Source: Lachnospiraceae bacterium UBA1683
Lineage (GTDB): Bacteria; Bacillota; Clostridia; Lachnospirales; Lachnospiraceae
DNA: 49,555 bases
Assembly (NCBI GenBank): GCA_002320245.1
Contig: DCKD01000068.1
Location: 1-49,555, forward strand
Direction: 5' to 3'
The notes below the pieces were generated by a model that saw only the letters and a program-made list of their open reading frames with translations, did no database searches and was not told the DNA's origin. A program made the translations under genes and the position numbers. Every line of letters starts with the position of its first letter. Within the stretch, counting starts at the first letter, position 1. Positions 16,049 through 25,131 of this stretch are shown piece by piece.

Positions 16049-16690
16049 TTAAAGGGCTGCGTTCTTAATACTCTCTTTCAATGCAACATACTGCTCAATT
16101 GCTTTGGCAGTACCCTCGATTCCAAGTTCAGAACTACTCAGACACAGCTCATAGCTCTCGGCATCTGACCAGTGTTTGTTTGTGTAATAATTATAGTAAC
16201 TGGAACGTTTCTTATCGGTTTTAATAATCATGTCTTTTGCTTTATTCGCAGGCAAATCATAAATCCGGCTGATACGTGCAATTCTTGCATCCATATCCGC
16301 ATGGATAAATACGCTTACAACGTTGTCATAAGATTCCAGTGCATAATCGGCACATCTTCCGACAAGTATACACGATCCCTCATCCGCTATTTTTTTGATT
16401 GCATCGAACTGAGCAAGGAATACCTTGTGGTTAATCGGCATATCGTTGTAAGTACCGCCAGTGTAACCCATAGAATATGTATCCATGACAATGGAATACA
16501 AAAAACTGTTGGTCGGCTTTTCATCGTGCGTCTCGAAAATCTCCTCGCAGATTCCGCTTTCTTTAGCTGCTCTGGAAAGCATCTCTTTGTCATAAAGCTT
16601 AATGCCGAAATCTTCCGCTACTTTACGCCCAATCTCTCTGCCTGCGCTTCCGAACTCTCTGCCGATAGTAATTATAGTGTTTGTTTTCAT
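16049..16690 (-). CDS. Cytidylate-kinase-like family protein
   Basis: About 213 residues. NTIITIGREFGSAGREIG at the N-terminus is the P-loop form of the AAA_26 / cytidylate-kinase-like family, followed by KLYDKEMLSRAAKESG and the GSCILVGRCADYAL block. These proteins look like small nucleotide or metabolite kinases; the substrate is not established, and the true cmk gene is usually elsewhere. I start at MKTN because AAGGAG lies 10 bases upstream; a GTG 9 bases earlier is too close to that SD. It has its own promoter inside the end of rluD. Confidence 0.88.
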   Translation of the reverse strand: MKTNTIITIGREFGSAGREIGRKVAEDFGIKLYDKEMLSRAAKESGICEEIFETHDEKPTNSFLYSIVMDTYSMGYTGGTYNDMPINHKVFLAQFDAIKKIADEGSCILVGRCADYALESYDNVVSVFIHADMDARIARISRIYDLPANKAKDMIIKTDKKRSSYYNYYTNKHWSDAESYELCLSSSELGIEGTAKAIEQYVALKESIKNAAL

Positions 16691-16755
16691 ACAAATCACG
16701 CTCCTTTACGCTGAACCCAATAATTCAAGAATGCCGGAGGCATATCTATAACTCT

Positions 16756-16784
16756 ATTATATTCGTTTCAATGAAGTTTTTCAA
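16756..16784 (-). promoter_or_regulatory. Promoter of the cytidylate-kinase-like gene
   Basis: On the minus strand: TTGAAA, 17 bases, perfect TATAAT. It overlaps the last codons of rluD, so this gene can be expressed apart from the cluster. Confidence 0.75.
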
Positions 16785-17673
16785 GCAAAGCATTAAAATA
16801 ATCCGGAAGGGGAGCATCGAATTCCATATACTTTCCCGATGCCGGATGGGTAATTCCAAGTATCTTAGCATGCAACGTCTGCCCCTCCAGCCGAAACGGA
16901 CATTTCGCCGGTCCATATACCGTATCTCCGAGGATAGGATGTCCGATGCTTGCCATGTGTACGCGGATCTGATGTGTACGGCCGGTCTCAAGCCGGCACT
17001 CAATATATGTGTAGTTTCCCAATCTCCGCAATACACGATAATGCGTAACTGCATGCCGTCCGTTCGTACAATGTGTACTCATTTTTTTGCGGTCTGTCGG
17101 GTGTCTGCCGATTGGTTTGTCAACCGTCCCGCTGTCCTCTTTGAGGTTTCCATAGACAATCGCATGGTATTTGCGGGTAATAGAATGCTTTTTTAACTGT
17201 TCTGCAAGCGCCTGATGAGCTTTGTCATTTTTACAGATTAACAATGAGCCCGTAGTATCCATATCAATCCGATGCACAATTCCGGGACGGAGCACTCCGT
17301 TTATCCCGGAAAGATTTTCACGGCAGTGATACATAATCGCGTTGACTAGTGTCCCGGAATAATGCCCCGGCGCCGGATGTACCACCATACCTTTTGGTTT
17401 GTTGATAACGAGAATATCATTGTCTTCATATAAAATATCCAGCGGAATATTTTCCGGAACAATATCCGGCTCTTTCAGCTCCGGAATCTGTACAGAAAGT
17501 ACATCCCCTGCACTCAGCTTACAGTTTGCCTTTACAGGGGACTGATTCATCTGTACATGCTGTTCTTTGATTAGCTTTTGAATATGGGACCGTGTCATCC
17601 CGCTCAACTGTGCTGTCAGATACTTGTCCACGCGTTCTCCGCCAGTTGTGACTGTAAGCTTTAATTCTTCCAT
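16768..17673 (-). CDS. rluD: Ribosomal large-subunit pseudouridine synthase, RluA/RluD family
   Basis: 301 residues: an N-terminal S4 RNA-binding domain (GERVDKYLTAQLSGMTRSHI), then the catalytic domain. The catalytic aspartate lies in HRIDMDTTGSLL, and GRTHQIRVHMASIGHPILGD completes the active site. It should convert uridines in 23S rRNA. It follows lspA by 21 bases, the widespread lspA-rluD order. The exact target site cannot be told from sequence. Confidence 0.94.
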   Translation of the reverse strand: MEELKLTVTTGGERVDKYLTAQLSGMTRSHIQKLIKEQHVQMNQSPVKANCKLSAGDVLSVQIPELKEPDIVPENIPLDILYEDNDILVINKPKGMVVHPAPGHYSGTLVNAIMYHCRENLSGINGVLRPGIVHRIDMDTTGSLLICKNDKAHQALAEQLKKHSITRKYHAIVYGNLKEDSGTVDKPIGRHPTDRKKMSTHCTNGRHAVTHYRVLRRLGNYTYIECRLETGRTHQIRVHMASIGHPILGDTVYGPAKCPFRLEGQTLHAKILGITHPASGKYMEFDAPLPDYFNALLEKLH

Positions 17674-17694
17674 TTTATTTTATCTCCATTGAGG

Positions 17695-18207
17695 TTATTT
17701 GTGTGAAGATAACCATGAAAAATCTTCGTCCTTATAATAAAACAAAATCAATATTGCAAAAAGGATACATGCCGCTACAACATAACAATCCGCCACATTA
17801 AAGATTGGAAAATCGATGAAACTAAAATAGAAAAAATCGACAACGTAATTTTGTGATACGCGGTCAATCATATTGCCGGCTGCTCCGGCACAGACGAGAA
17901 CCGCGCAGACACGCAGCCCATAAAAGCGGGCTGTATGCGGCATCCTTCCGTAAAGCCACCCTACAACAATAAGTACAATCAATGCACCTGTAAGAAACAG
18001 AAACTGCCTGTTCTGAAATAATCCAAACGCCGCTCCCCGATTTTCAAGATAATGCAGCTCGAACACATTCGGAATCAGCACAATACTGTCTTTTCCTTTC
18101 AACTGCGTAACTGCAAGCCACTTTGTAACCTGATCCAGCAGGATGGCTGCAATGCCGAAAATGATAGCTGCCAGATAACTTTTAATCACTTCATTTTTAT
18201 GCTGCAT
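17695..18207 (-). CDS. lspA: Lipoprotein signal peptidase II
   Basis: About 170 residues with four membrane segments. It cleaves diacylated prolipoproteins. Catalytic aspartates are in GAAGNMIDRV and PIFNVADCYVV; YLENRGAAFGLF is the conserved periplasmic loop. I prefer the second ATG (18207), 8 bases after GAGG, over the one at 18213. It lies between ylmH and rluD. Confidence 0.95.
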   Translation of the reverse strand: MQHKNEVIKSYLAAIIFGIAAILLDQVTKWLAVTQLKGKDSIVLIPNVFELHYLENRGAAFGLFQNRQFLFLTGALIVLIVVGWLYGRMPHTARFYGLRVCAVLVCAGAAGNMIDRVSQNYVVDFFYFSFIDFPIFNVADCYVVAACILFAILILFYYKDEDFSWLSSHK

Positions 18208-18254
18208 AAACATACCCTCTTTTTCATGATTTCGAAGAATATTCAGATATTCAT

Positions 18255-19046
18255 CTATATATATTTGTGAATGGATACATAAATCCGATTTTTTCTTGTC
18301 ACCGTAAGTGTTTCAACATATTCGAACTTTCCAATTCCACGGACAGAAATTTTATCATGCTCTTTTACCTGATACGCATTTGTTGTGATTAATCTTCCGT
18401 TTACAAAAACTTTTCCGCCTTCAATCAATCCGGTAAGCTTACTTCTTGATGTGGAAAATGCAACAGAAAGCAGGCTGTCCAGCCGCACGGAGGCAACTGT
18501 CCCTTTGATTTCCTCAAACCGTGGTTCATAATGAAATCCGGTAAGTTCATCAACCTTTACCGTAACAGAAGTATGGCGGATTCTCGTCAACTGCTCCGAC
18601 AGAAATTCCCGCATCTGCGGGCGGACAAACAAAAGCGCATCTGTATCTTCTATGAGAATATCTCCGGTTTTGCCGCGCTCTATTCCAAGATTCAGAATTG
18701 CTCCAAGATAATCTCTGTGATTAAGCTCTTCTGCATATTTTCGGTTCAGCGGTGAGATGCGCAGCACATATAATTCCTGGGAAAACAAATCCGATACATC
18801 ACCGCCCGCATCTTCAGTACGCAAAGAAAGAGCATCAGGTAGAAATGCCGCCATCTGACGCTCTGCAAAATCATATCCGCCAAAAGTAATAAACCCAGTG
18901 TAAAGTTTATTCTTTGGAATCGAATGTAAAATATTTAATTCATTTAAATTCATAAAATCAGAATATGTAACAATATTTCGATGATATGCCTGTCTGGATA
19001 AGTCAATCAAATGCTTTTCCAAAAGCTGTTTTTCCTTTTGCATCAT
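18255..19046 (-). CDS. ylmH: YlmH-type S4 RNA-binding protein
   Basis: 263 residues. The N-terminal half is the YlmH-specific region (FMNLNELNILH, GYDFAERQMAAFLP). The C-terminal S4 domain (RLDSLLSVAFSTSRSKL through VNGRLI) binds RNA. YlmH is known in the division cluster of Firmicutes and has been linked to ribosome rescue. It follows sepF by 9 bases. The start is a double ATG with no close SD, so coupling to sepF is likely. Confidence 0.92.
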   Translation of the reverse strand: MMQKEKQLLEKHLIDLSRQAYHRNIVTYSDFMNLNELNILHSIPKNKLYTGFITFGGYDFAERQMAAFLPDALSLRTEDAGGDVSDLFSQELYVLRISPLNRKYAEELNHRDYLGAILNLGIERGKTGDILIEDTDALLFVRPQMREFLSEQLTRIRHTSVTVKVDELTGFHYEPRFEEIKGTVASVRLDSLLSVAFSTSRSKLTGLIEGGKVFVNGRLITTNAYQVKEHDKISVRGIGKFEYVETLTVTRKNRIYVSIHKYI

Positions 19047-19055
19047 ATCAATACG

Positions 19056-19601
19056 CTAAAACCTTCCGCGTACATTTGCGGATTCCATAGAACCGCCGAG
19101 CAAATCCTGTAAGTCACCGGAAATGTCTACATTTGTCGGTGTTACAAGGAAAATATAGTTTGAAATTTTCTGAAGATTGCCACTGATTGCGAATGTAGCA
19201 CCGGAAATAAAGTCGATAATACGCTGTGCAATCTCAAGATCCATTCCTTCCAGATTCAGGATTACGGTACGCCCCGCAAGTAATGTCTCTGTTATCTCAC
19301 GGGAATCATCAACAGAAGTCGGTTTCACAACGCATACTTCCATGTTTGCCCCTCTTCTTGAAGCCGGCTGGCGCATCGGAGTCACCTTGCTGCCTGCAGC
19401 CGGTGCAAAACTTTTATCAGTCTCTCCTGCATCAAAATCCTCATAATCGTCGCTTTTATTATTCTTCTTTCCGAACAGAGAACGATGTGGCTTTTCTTCC
19501 TCATAATCATCCTCGTAAAACTCGTCCTCATCATCATAGAAATCATCGTCATAATCATCATTTAATTTCATGATGTCCAGAAATTTATCAAACACACCCA
19601 T
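19056..19601 (-). CDS. sepF: Cell division protein SepF
   Basis: 181 residues. An N-terminal membrane-binding helix (MGVFDKFLDIMKLN) leads to a long acidic, low-complexity linker rich in D, E and Y, then the conserved SepF core (NMEVCVVKPTSVDDSREIT through DFISGATFAISGNLQKI) that binds FtsZ and forms rings. The core is standard; the acidic linker is longer than in Bacillus. It lies after ylmE and before ylmH, the usual order. Confidence 0.95.
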   Translation of the reverse strand: MGVFDKFLDIMKLNDDYDDDFYDDEDEFYEDDYEEEKPHRSLFGKKNNKSDDYEDFDAGETDKSFAPAAGSKVTPMRQPASRRGANMEVCVVKPTSVDDSREITETLLAGRTVILNLEGMDLEIAQRIIDFISGATFAISGNLQKISNYIFLVTPTNVDISGDLQDLLGGSMESANVRGRF

Positions 19602-19671
19602 GTTTACACTCCTATCTTGTGCTGGTCACACAATGTTTTTTCTGCATTACTTTCCTATTCCAAAATTATAT

Positions 19672-19725
19672 GTAACTATTCAGGACATTCAGGACGCAGA
19701 TCATGCTGCAGTTCTGAACTGTTAC
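19672..19725. repeat. Short relative of the GTAACTGTTCAG inverted-repeat element
   Basis: GTAACTATTCAG (19672-19683) faces CTGAACTGTTAC (19714-19725) with two mismatches. The ends match those of the 142-bp element at 7308. It lies between ylmE and sepF and ends 2 bases before the ylmE stop codon, so it is transcribed as the intercistronic RNA. Confidence 0.6.
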
Positions 19726-19727
19726 AA

Positions 19728-20420
19728 TCATATATTGTAATTTCTGGCGCCAAAGATTCCGGTTCCAACACGGACCATAGTTGCGCCCTCTTCAATAGCA
19801 ACTGTATAATCGTTGGTCATCCCCATTGAAAGTATGCTCACATTAACATTATCAATGTTTTTCGCTGCAATGTCAACAGATAATTTATGTAAATTCGCGA
19901 AAATTTCACGATTTTCTTCGGAATTTTCAACAAAAGGGGCAATTGTCATAAGCCCGCATACGTGTATATGCTTAAATGATGCAATTTTTTCTATAAAAGG
20001 AACAACTTCATCTACTTTTAATCCGAACTTGCTCTCCTCTTCCGCAACATTCACTTCAATCAGAATGTTTGCAGTCAGGTTATGTTTCTCCGCTTCCCGC
20101 TCGATTGTTTCCGCCAGTTTCAGGGAGTCTACCGAATGAATCAAGTCCACCTTATCAATAATGTATTTTACTTTGTTCGTCTGCAGATGTCCAATCATAT
20201 GCCAGTGGATGTCCTTCGGAAGAGCCTCGTATTTTTCTGTCAGCTCCTGTACCTTATTTTCCCCAAACACGCGGACGCCGAGGTCATAAGCCTCCTGAAG
20301 GACCGCGACTGGTTTTGTTTTGCTGACCGCAATCAGCGTCACATCCTCCCGACTCCGCCCGGAACGCCCGCAGGCAGCCTGAATCTTCCCCTCTACATCT
20401 TGTAACTGTTCTTTTAACAT
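19728..20420 (-). CDS. ylmE: YggS/YlmE PLP-homeostasis protein
   Basis: 230 residues, alanine-racemase-fold PLP protein. The PLP lysine is in VTLIAVSKTKPV, and ENKVQELTEKY, HMIGHLQTNKVKYI and SMGMTNDYTVAIEEGATMVRVGTGIFG are family blocks. YggS-type proteins balance pyridoxal phosphate and amino-acid pools. The ATG at 20420 follows GGAGGAAAG; the open frame runs further upstream but without a start signal. It begins the ylmE-sepF-ylmH run. Confidence 0.95.
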   Translation of the reverse strand: MLKEQLQDVEGKIQAACGRSGRSREDVTLIAVSKTKPVAVLQEAYDLGVRVFGENKVQELTEKYEALPKDIHWHMIGHLQTNKVKYIIDKVDLIHSVDSLKLAETIEREAEKHNLTANILIEVNVAEEESKFGLKVDEVVPFIEKIASFKHIHVCGLMTIAPFVENSEENREIFANLHKLSVDIAAKNIDNVNVSILSMGMTNDYTVAIEEGATMVRVGTGIFGARNYNI

Positions 20421-20523
20421 ATTCTTTCCTCCATTTACAAGTCTGATTTTCTGAAATAACACTGAAATCTTACGAGCCCGATTTTCCAAAACGACATCAA
20501 AATCTGTTTTACCAGAACATAAG

Positions 20524-21912
20524 TTACTGGAATACGACTTCATTCTCCGAAACTGTTTTCCCGTCCTGAACAATATGGTCATAATTACTGAGTCCATAGG
20601 ATGTTCCTTCCTCGACAATATAATAATCGTCGTTCTCGCAGAGAATGGTTATCTGTTTGAATACTGCATACCCCTGATTGATGCAGTATACGCCTTTCAG
20701 TGTTTTCTGGTTACGCAGCATATAAGTCTCCGGGGGACCGGACTCTCCCGGCCTGACAAGTATTGTATCCTTGTCAAATGCACCCGGATTCAGATATACC
20801 TCACCGTCCGGTGATGTATAATAAATATCGACCGGCTGGTAGACCGCACTGTTTCCATCCTTAATCATAACTCCCTGCGATGACTGATTCCCGCTTGTCG
20901 TCAGATATTCCTGTGGAATTGTATAAAACGGCTTATCAATCACGGCACTCTTTGGTATCTTCAGACCGCTCTCATCTTCCATAATCAGTTCTACGTTCAG
21001 GTAACGGTCTTCCGAATAGCGAATCATCGAATTATCGTAGCTAAGACAGCCGTAATAACTGCCGTCTTTTTCAAGAATCGAAAAATCCGCCCATATCGTT
21101 TCATTATCTTTATCGATTCTTGTCTTAATAAATGTAGTATCTGCCAGATTTTTCGCCGTCTCTTCATCAAGCTGGATATAGACGTTCCAGTTTTCACTTG
21201 TCACCATCTTATAGACCGGCTGTCCTGCCTTGACCTTCATATCATCGCTGAATCTGGTTACCTCATAGTTGCTGCGGTCAAACAGAGCTTCATCCAGAGA
21301 ATCCTCTGTAAGCTCCTCATATCCGTCTACATCCAGAACAAGCAATCCGTCTCCTGTGCTTGTATAGACAGATAGATTCTCTCCGTTTTCCGCAATTACA
21401 TTATCAAGCTGTGCTGTTTTGGATTGATTGGATGCATCCTGCAATGTGGAATCAATATCATTTTTCAGCGAGTAAACGGATGAAAATTTATTGGTATTAT
21501 AAGTCTCATTAAAATTCTGTATTTTCAAATAGAGTGCATTCTGCTCTTCCGTACTCAATTCTGCTGTTGCCGAAACATCCCCGGCGGAAGTCTCCAATGC
21601 CTGTCCTGACAGCACATACACATTGCTCCCGGCTTTCAGTTTTGTGTTTTCAGTTTGAAAATAACTGACATATCCATCCGCATCCGCATGAAATACCGTT
21701 TCTTCCCGCATAATAAAGCCTGTATATGAATTGTCTTTTACGATACTTCCTTCCCGCACTTCATAAACGGAAATCTTTTTCGAAGTCGCATATGTAATGA
21801 TTGTCACGATGAGATACAGGAAAATGAATGCGAAAAGCAAAATACCGATATTCATCTCCTGCCGGGTTCTGTAATGCCGAATATTAATAGATTTCTTTTT
21901 CTTTGATGCCAA
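20524..21912 (-). CDS. HlyD-family membrane-anchored adaptor-like protein
   Basis: 462 residues. One membrane segment (about 22-42, IGILLFAFIFLYLIVTIITY) is followed by an extracellular HlyD-like body: a biotinyl-lipoyl-like hairpin (YEVREGSIVKDNSYTG, ADGYVSYFQTENTKLKAG) and beta-barrel regions (GLKIPKSAVIDKPFY). No transporter gene lies beside it. The same gene is found next to ylmE-sepF in related Clostridia, which suggests a link with division or envelope stress rather than efflux; that is inference. There is a 103-bp gap before ylmE. Confidence 0.8.
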   Translation of the reverse strand: MASKKKKSINIRHYRTRQEMNIGILLFAFIFLYLIVTIITYATSKKISVYEVREGSIVKDNSYTGFIMREETVFHADADGYVSYFQTENTKLKAGSNVYVLSGQALETSAGDVSATAELSTEEQNALYLKIQNFNETYNTNKFSSVYSLKNDIDSTLQDASNQSKTAQLDNVIAENGENLSVYTSTGDGLLVLDVDGYEELTEDSLDEALFDRSNYEVTRFSDDMKVKAGQPVYKMVTSENWNVYIQLDEETAKNLADTTFIKTRIDKDNETIWADFSILEKDGSYYGCLSYDNSMIRYSEDRYLNVELIMEDESGLKIPKSAVIDKPFYTIPQEYLTTSGNQSSQGVMIKDGNSAVYQPVDIYYTSPDGEVYLNPGAFDKDTILVRPGESGPPETYMLRNQKTLKGVYCINQGYAVFKQITILCENDDYYIVEEGTSYGLSNYDHIVQDGKTVSENEVVFQ

Positions 21913-22044
21913 ATTTATTGTCCTCCAAATAACACTCTTTGGATATCAGTCTTAATTAACTTATACAGTATAACATTTTTAAATGTATATTTCCAGCATT
22001 TCCGGTAATAATAAAAGCATTGATATGGAAAAGGAGGAATTCAT

Positions 22045-22248
22045 ATGAAATGGTTCGATAACACTTCACTTACGATTGTCATTATCGGTGCTATTAACTG
22101 GCTGCTGATTGGGGTATTCCGTTTTGACCTTGTCGCTTTCCTGTTTGGAAACTTAAGCTGGCTTTCAAGGATTATCTATACAATCGTTGGTCTGTGCGGA
22201 CTTTATCTTATTAGTCTCTATGGAAGAATCGGGAAAATGTCTGATTAA
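22045..22248 (+). CDS. DUF378 small membrane protein
   Basis: 67 residues with two membrane segments (SLTIVIIGAINWLLIGVF and IIYTIVGLCGLYLISLYGRI). DUF378 (YuzA) has no known function. AAGGAGG precedes the ATG. It is transcribed alone between two minus-strand clusters and ends at a strong terminator. Confidence 0.9.
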   Translation: MKWFDNTSLTIVIIGAINWLLIGVFRFDLVAFLFGNLSWLSRIIYTIVGLCGLYLISLYGRIGKMSD

Positions 22249-22262
22249 TGGAAGTAAAATAG

Positions 22263-22308
22263 AAAAAACATGCAGCAGTCTGTATTGTTCAGATTGCTGC
22301 ATGTTTTG
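22263..22308. terminator. Bidirectional terminator between the DUF378 gene and dacF
   Basis: CATGCAGCAGTCTG faces CAGATTGCTGCATG around a 7-base loop, with A and T runs on both flanks. It should terminate both convergent transcripts, including the long mutS-to-dacF run. Confidence 0.9.
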
Positions 22309-22323
22309 GATTTCCACGTAATT

Positions 22324-23388
22324 CTAATTTCCGGCTACTCCGGCAGAGAGCAGCTTTGTCATGTCATCATAAAGAATTGTTTTATCATTCGCGCCCATAA
22401 TAATTGAAATATATGGGTTCGCCTCCATATCCTGATTGTATAAAATGACGCAGGAGCCTGCTTCATCGGTTGTACCTGTCTTCCCGCCAAGGATATTCAC
22501 ACCCTCCGGGACTGCTGCTTCGCCTGCGGAATAGTAATTGGTCGGTATCCACTCTTCTGCCCGTACAGTTCCGTCTGCCCCGGTAATGGACGCAGAATAA
22601 GACTTCTGAGAGATAATATCTACAAACGTAGAATTCCGGACACAGGCATTGAACATCAGATATAAGTCATAAGCAGTGGTATACTGTTCTTCGTCATGCA
22701 GCCCATGAGGATTGACAAAATGAGAGTTCGTAGCACCAAGCGCCTGAGCCTCCTGATTCATCTGTTCTACAAATGCCTCTACGCTTCCGCTGATATGTTC
22801 CGCAACCGCAATGGCTGCATCGTTTCCTGAGTACAGCAATAAACCGCACATCAAATCATATAGACGGATTTTGTCTCCTGCCTTCAGACCGCACACCTGT
22901 GCATCGGAATCCAGATTGACGGCATTCTCACTGATGGTAACGATATCATCCATGTTTCCGTGCTTTAACGCCAGATACGCAGTTAATATCTTTGTCGTAC
23001 TGGCAGGGTACAGCCTATCATGGATTCTGTCCGCATACAGAACCTTCTGGTTTTTGATATCGAAAAGTCCGGCAGCACCGAGGGAAGAATCCCCGTCAAA
23101 TCCATCCAGCGCCACATCCTCCGCTGAGACGCAAAGCTCCTTTGCAAACAGCCCGCCCTGATATAGATTCTCATTGTAATGTTCTGTCTCATATGTAATT
23201 GCATAGTTCTTTCCTGAGCTTTGTTTTATAAAAAACAAAACGCAGCCCGCCACAAGAAGAACCGCAAGAACAGATAGAGTCACTATCATACGGACTTTCT
23301 TTTGCCTTTGCTTTTTCCGGGTGCGGAGCATCTGCTGCCGCCTGCTCACTGTACGCCGTTTTCTCTGTTGATTATTTGTACATTTCAC
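22324..23388 (-). CDS. dacF: D-alanyl-D-alanine carboxypeptidase (PBP5/DacF type)
   Basis: About 354 residues. A very basic N-terminus and one membrane segment (VTLSVLAVLLVAGCVLFFI) precede the peptidase domain. Serine-peptidase motifs are STTK (in YPASTTKILTAY), SGN (in LLYSGNDAAIAVAEH) and KTG (in GGKTGTTDEAG). It trims peptidoglycan stem peptides. I propose GTG 23388, which overlaps mgsA by 17 bases and follows AGGAG; ATG 23331 is an alternative. The usual C-terminal PBP5 domain is absent or short. Confidence 0.88.
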   Translation of the reverse strand: MKCTNNQQRKRRTVSRRQQMLRTRKKQRQKKVRMIVTLSVLAVLLVAGCVLFFIKQSSGKNYAITYETEHYNENLYQGGLFAKELCVSAEDVALDGFDGDSSLGAAGLFDIKNQKVLYADRIHDRLYPASTTKILTAYLALKHGNMDDIVTISENAVNLDSDAQVCGLKAGDKIRLYDLMCGLLLYSGNDAAIAVAEHISGSVEAFVEQMNQEAQALGATNSHFVNPHGLHDEEQYTTAYDLYLMFNACVRNSTFVDIISQKSYSASITGADGTVRAEEWIPTNYYSAGEAAVPEGVNILGGKTGTTDEAGSCVILYNQDMEANPYISIIMGANDKTILYDDMTKLLSAGVAGN

Positions 23389-23767
23389 GCCAGTCCAAAT
23401 CTCCTCTGTCCAATGCAAGAATCAATGCTTCTGCGGTGGCAATATTCGTTGCAATCGGTATATTATATATATCACATAGTTTTACGATATCGTTTACATC
23501 CGGTTCGTGGGAACGCGGTGTCAGCGGATCACGGAAGAAAATCAGCAAATCCATGTCATTATGCTCAATCTGTGCTCCCAGCATCTGTTTACCGCCAAGA
23601 TGTCCCGGAAGGTACTTGTGGATAGTCAGGTTTGTAACGCTTTCCACCAGCGTTCCCGTTGTCTCTGTCGCGTACAGATTATGCTTGCTTAAGATTCCTC
23701 TATATGCAATGCAGAAATTCTGCATCAATTTCTTTTTCGCATCATGTGCTACTAATCCTATATTCAT
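23372..23767 (-). CDS. mgsA: Methylglyoxal synthase
   Basis: 131 residues. It converts dihydroxyacetone phosphate to methylglyoxal and phosphate. Motifs are IGLVAHDAKK, TTGTLV and GGKQMLGAQI, and the catalytic aspartate lies in LLIFFRDPLTPRSHEPDV. mgsA next to rodA and min genes is common in Clostridia. It overlaps the dacF start. Confidence 0.96.
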   Translation of the reverse strand: MNIGLVAHDAKKKLMQNFCIAYRGILSKHNLYATETTGTLVESVTNLTIHKYLPGHLGGKQMLGAQIEHNDMDLLIFFRDPLTPRSHEPDVNDIVKLCDIYNIPIATNIATAEALILALDRGDLDWREMYK

Positions 23768-23781
23768 TACAATTCACTCCT

Positions 23782-24912
23782 CTACTGGTATTTGTTTTGC
23801 TGAAGCCCAACATTCAATACAAGCCCAATTCCCATAAAAAAGCATATAATGGATGTCTGTCCGTAACTGACAAACGGAAGGGAAATTCCGGTATTCGGGA
23901 CAAGCATCGTAGCCACACTGATATTGATAAAGCTTTGAATTCCAATCAGTGCGGCGACTCCCGCACAGATAATACGCCCTCCGGTGTCTCTTGCCTTCAT
24001 GCCAACAGAAATACAACTGATTACTATTAATAATAACAAAATAATGACTATACAACAACCCACAAATCCCAATTCTTCTCCAATAATTGCAAAAATAAAG
24101 TCCGTCTGCGGCTCAGAAATAAAATTTCCGTTTTTAACAGAAGTTGTCACTTCGCTCTTATAGCCCTTTCCGGTGAGCTGTCCCGAACCGATTGCCATTA
24201 CCGAGTTTAATTGCTGGTACGCCTCTTCATCTTCATATTTTTCCGGTTCAAGCCATGCCAGGATACGATTCTGCTGATACTGATGAATAAGCTGCTGATT
24301 CGGCTGAATTACGATAACAAATAAAATTACGGCGGCCGGTATGATAATTGCAAGCACTGTGCCGATAAACTTGTAACTCAGCCCGCCGACAAACATCAGT
24401 ACACAAAACAACAGACCCAGACAAATTGTATTTGACAGGTTCGGCTGCTTATATATTAAAATCAGTGACGGAAGAATCAACGCAATCCCCTGAATGATTG
24501 TCCATTTGTCATTTACAGCCCGCTCCCGTTTCATCCAAAATCTGGCATAGAACAGAATCATCAGGATTTTCGTCAGGTCTGAAGGCTGAAACTGGATGAA
24601 CCCGAGATTCAGCCAGCGGGTTGCGCCATTTACCTTGACGCCAAATAATAATACCGCAACAAGCAATACGATATTCAAGACATATAGTATCCAGTAAAAC
24701 CCAAGAATCCACTCATAATCAATCAGCGAGATAATAATCATTGCAGCGATTCCGATAATTACGCCAATAATCTGTTTAAACTGAAAAGATTCCTGTGCGC
24801 TTCCGACAATAAAGATTCCGACAACCGAAATTGCAAGCACAAACGCAACAAGACTGAATTTATAATCTTTTATGTGATAACGATGCTTAAGATTCTGAAT
24901 AAAAACTTTCAC
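23782..24912 (-). CDS. rodA: RodA peptidoglycan glycosyltransferase (SEDS family)
   Basis: 376 residues with about ten membrane segments. SEDS features include the conserved loop FIFAIIGEELGFVGCCIV and the C-terminal NTGISLPFVSYGQTS block. RodA polymerises glycan strands with PBP2 (gene at 26035). The start is a GTG that overlaps the minE stop (TAGTG), with GGAG 7 bases upstream. Placed with mreBCD, mrdA and min genes, it belongs to the elongasome rather than to sporulation or division (FtsW). Confidence 0.92.
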   Translation of the reverse strand: MKVFIQNLKHRYHIKDYKFSLVAFVLAISVVGIFIVGSAQESFQFKQIIGVIIGIAAMIIISLIDYEWILGFYWILYVLNIVLLVAVLLFGVKVNGATRWLNLGFIQFQPSDLTKILMILFYARFWMKRERAVNDKWTIIQGIALILPSLILIYKQPNLSNTICLGLLFCVLMFVGGLSYKFIGTVLAIIIPAAVILFVIVIQPNQQLIHQYQQNRILAWLEPEKYEDEEAYQQLNSVMAIGSGQLTGKGYKSEVTTSVKNGNFISEPQTDFIFAIIGEELGFVGCCIVIILLLLIVISCISVGMKARDTGGRIICAGVAALIGIQSFINISVATMLVPNTGISLPFVSYGQTSIICFFMGIGLVLNVGLQQNKYQ

Positions 24913-25121
24913 TATTTTTCTCCTGTATATTTTATATGTATATCTGAACGTGTAATTTCCAAGTCAAAATGTTCCGGTTTCACTTCCATATATTTGGAAA
25001 TGGCAAGATATATATCGGTTGACATTTGTTCAACGGTATCCGGTGTGCAGTGCATTCTGTCAGCAATCACTAAGGCTCTGACTCTCTCTTTTGCAATCTG
25101 AACAGAAGGTACACTCATCAT
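24912..25121 (-). CDS. minE: MinE cell division topological specificity factor
   Basis: 69 residues, shorter than E. coli MinE. The MinD-stimulating segment AKERVRALVIADR is present, followed by the dimerisation domain (VEQMSTDIYLAISKYMEV). The very N-terminal membrane helix is short. It follows minD by 10 bases with AGGAGG before it. MinE should stimulate MinD ATPase. Confidence 0.88.
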   Translation of the reverse strand: MMSVPSVQIAKERVRALVIADRMHCTPDTVEQMSTDIYLAISKYMEVKPEHFDLEITRSDIHIKYTGEK

Positions 25122-25131
25122 TCCACGCCTC

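Noticed and set aside
20421..20618. N-terminal extension of ylmE
   Set aside because: The frame stays open upstream but overlaps the HlyD-like gene end and lacks a family match; ATG 20420 has a strong SD.
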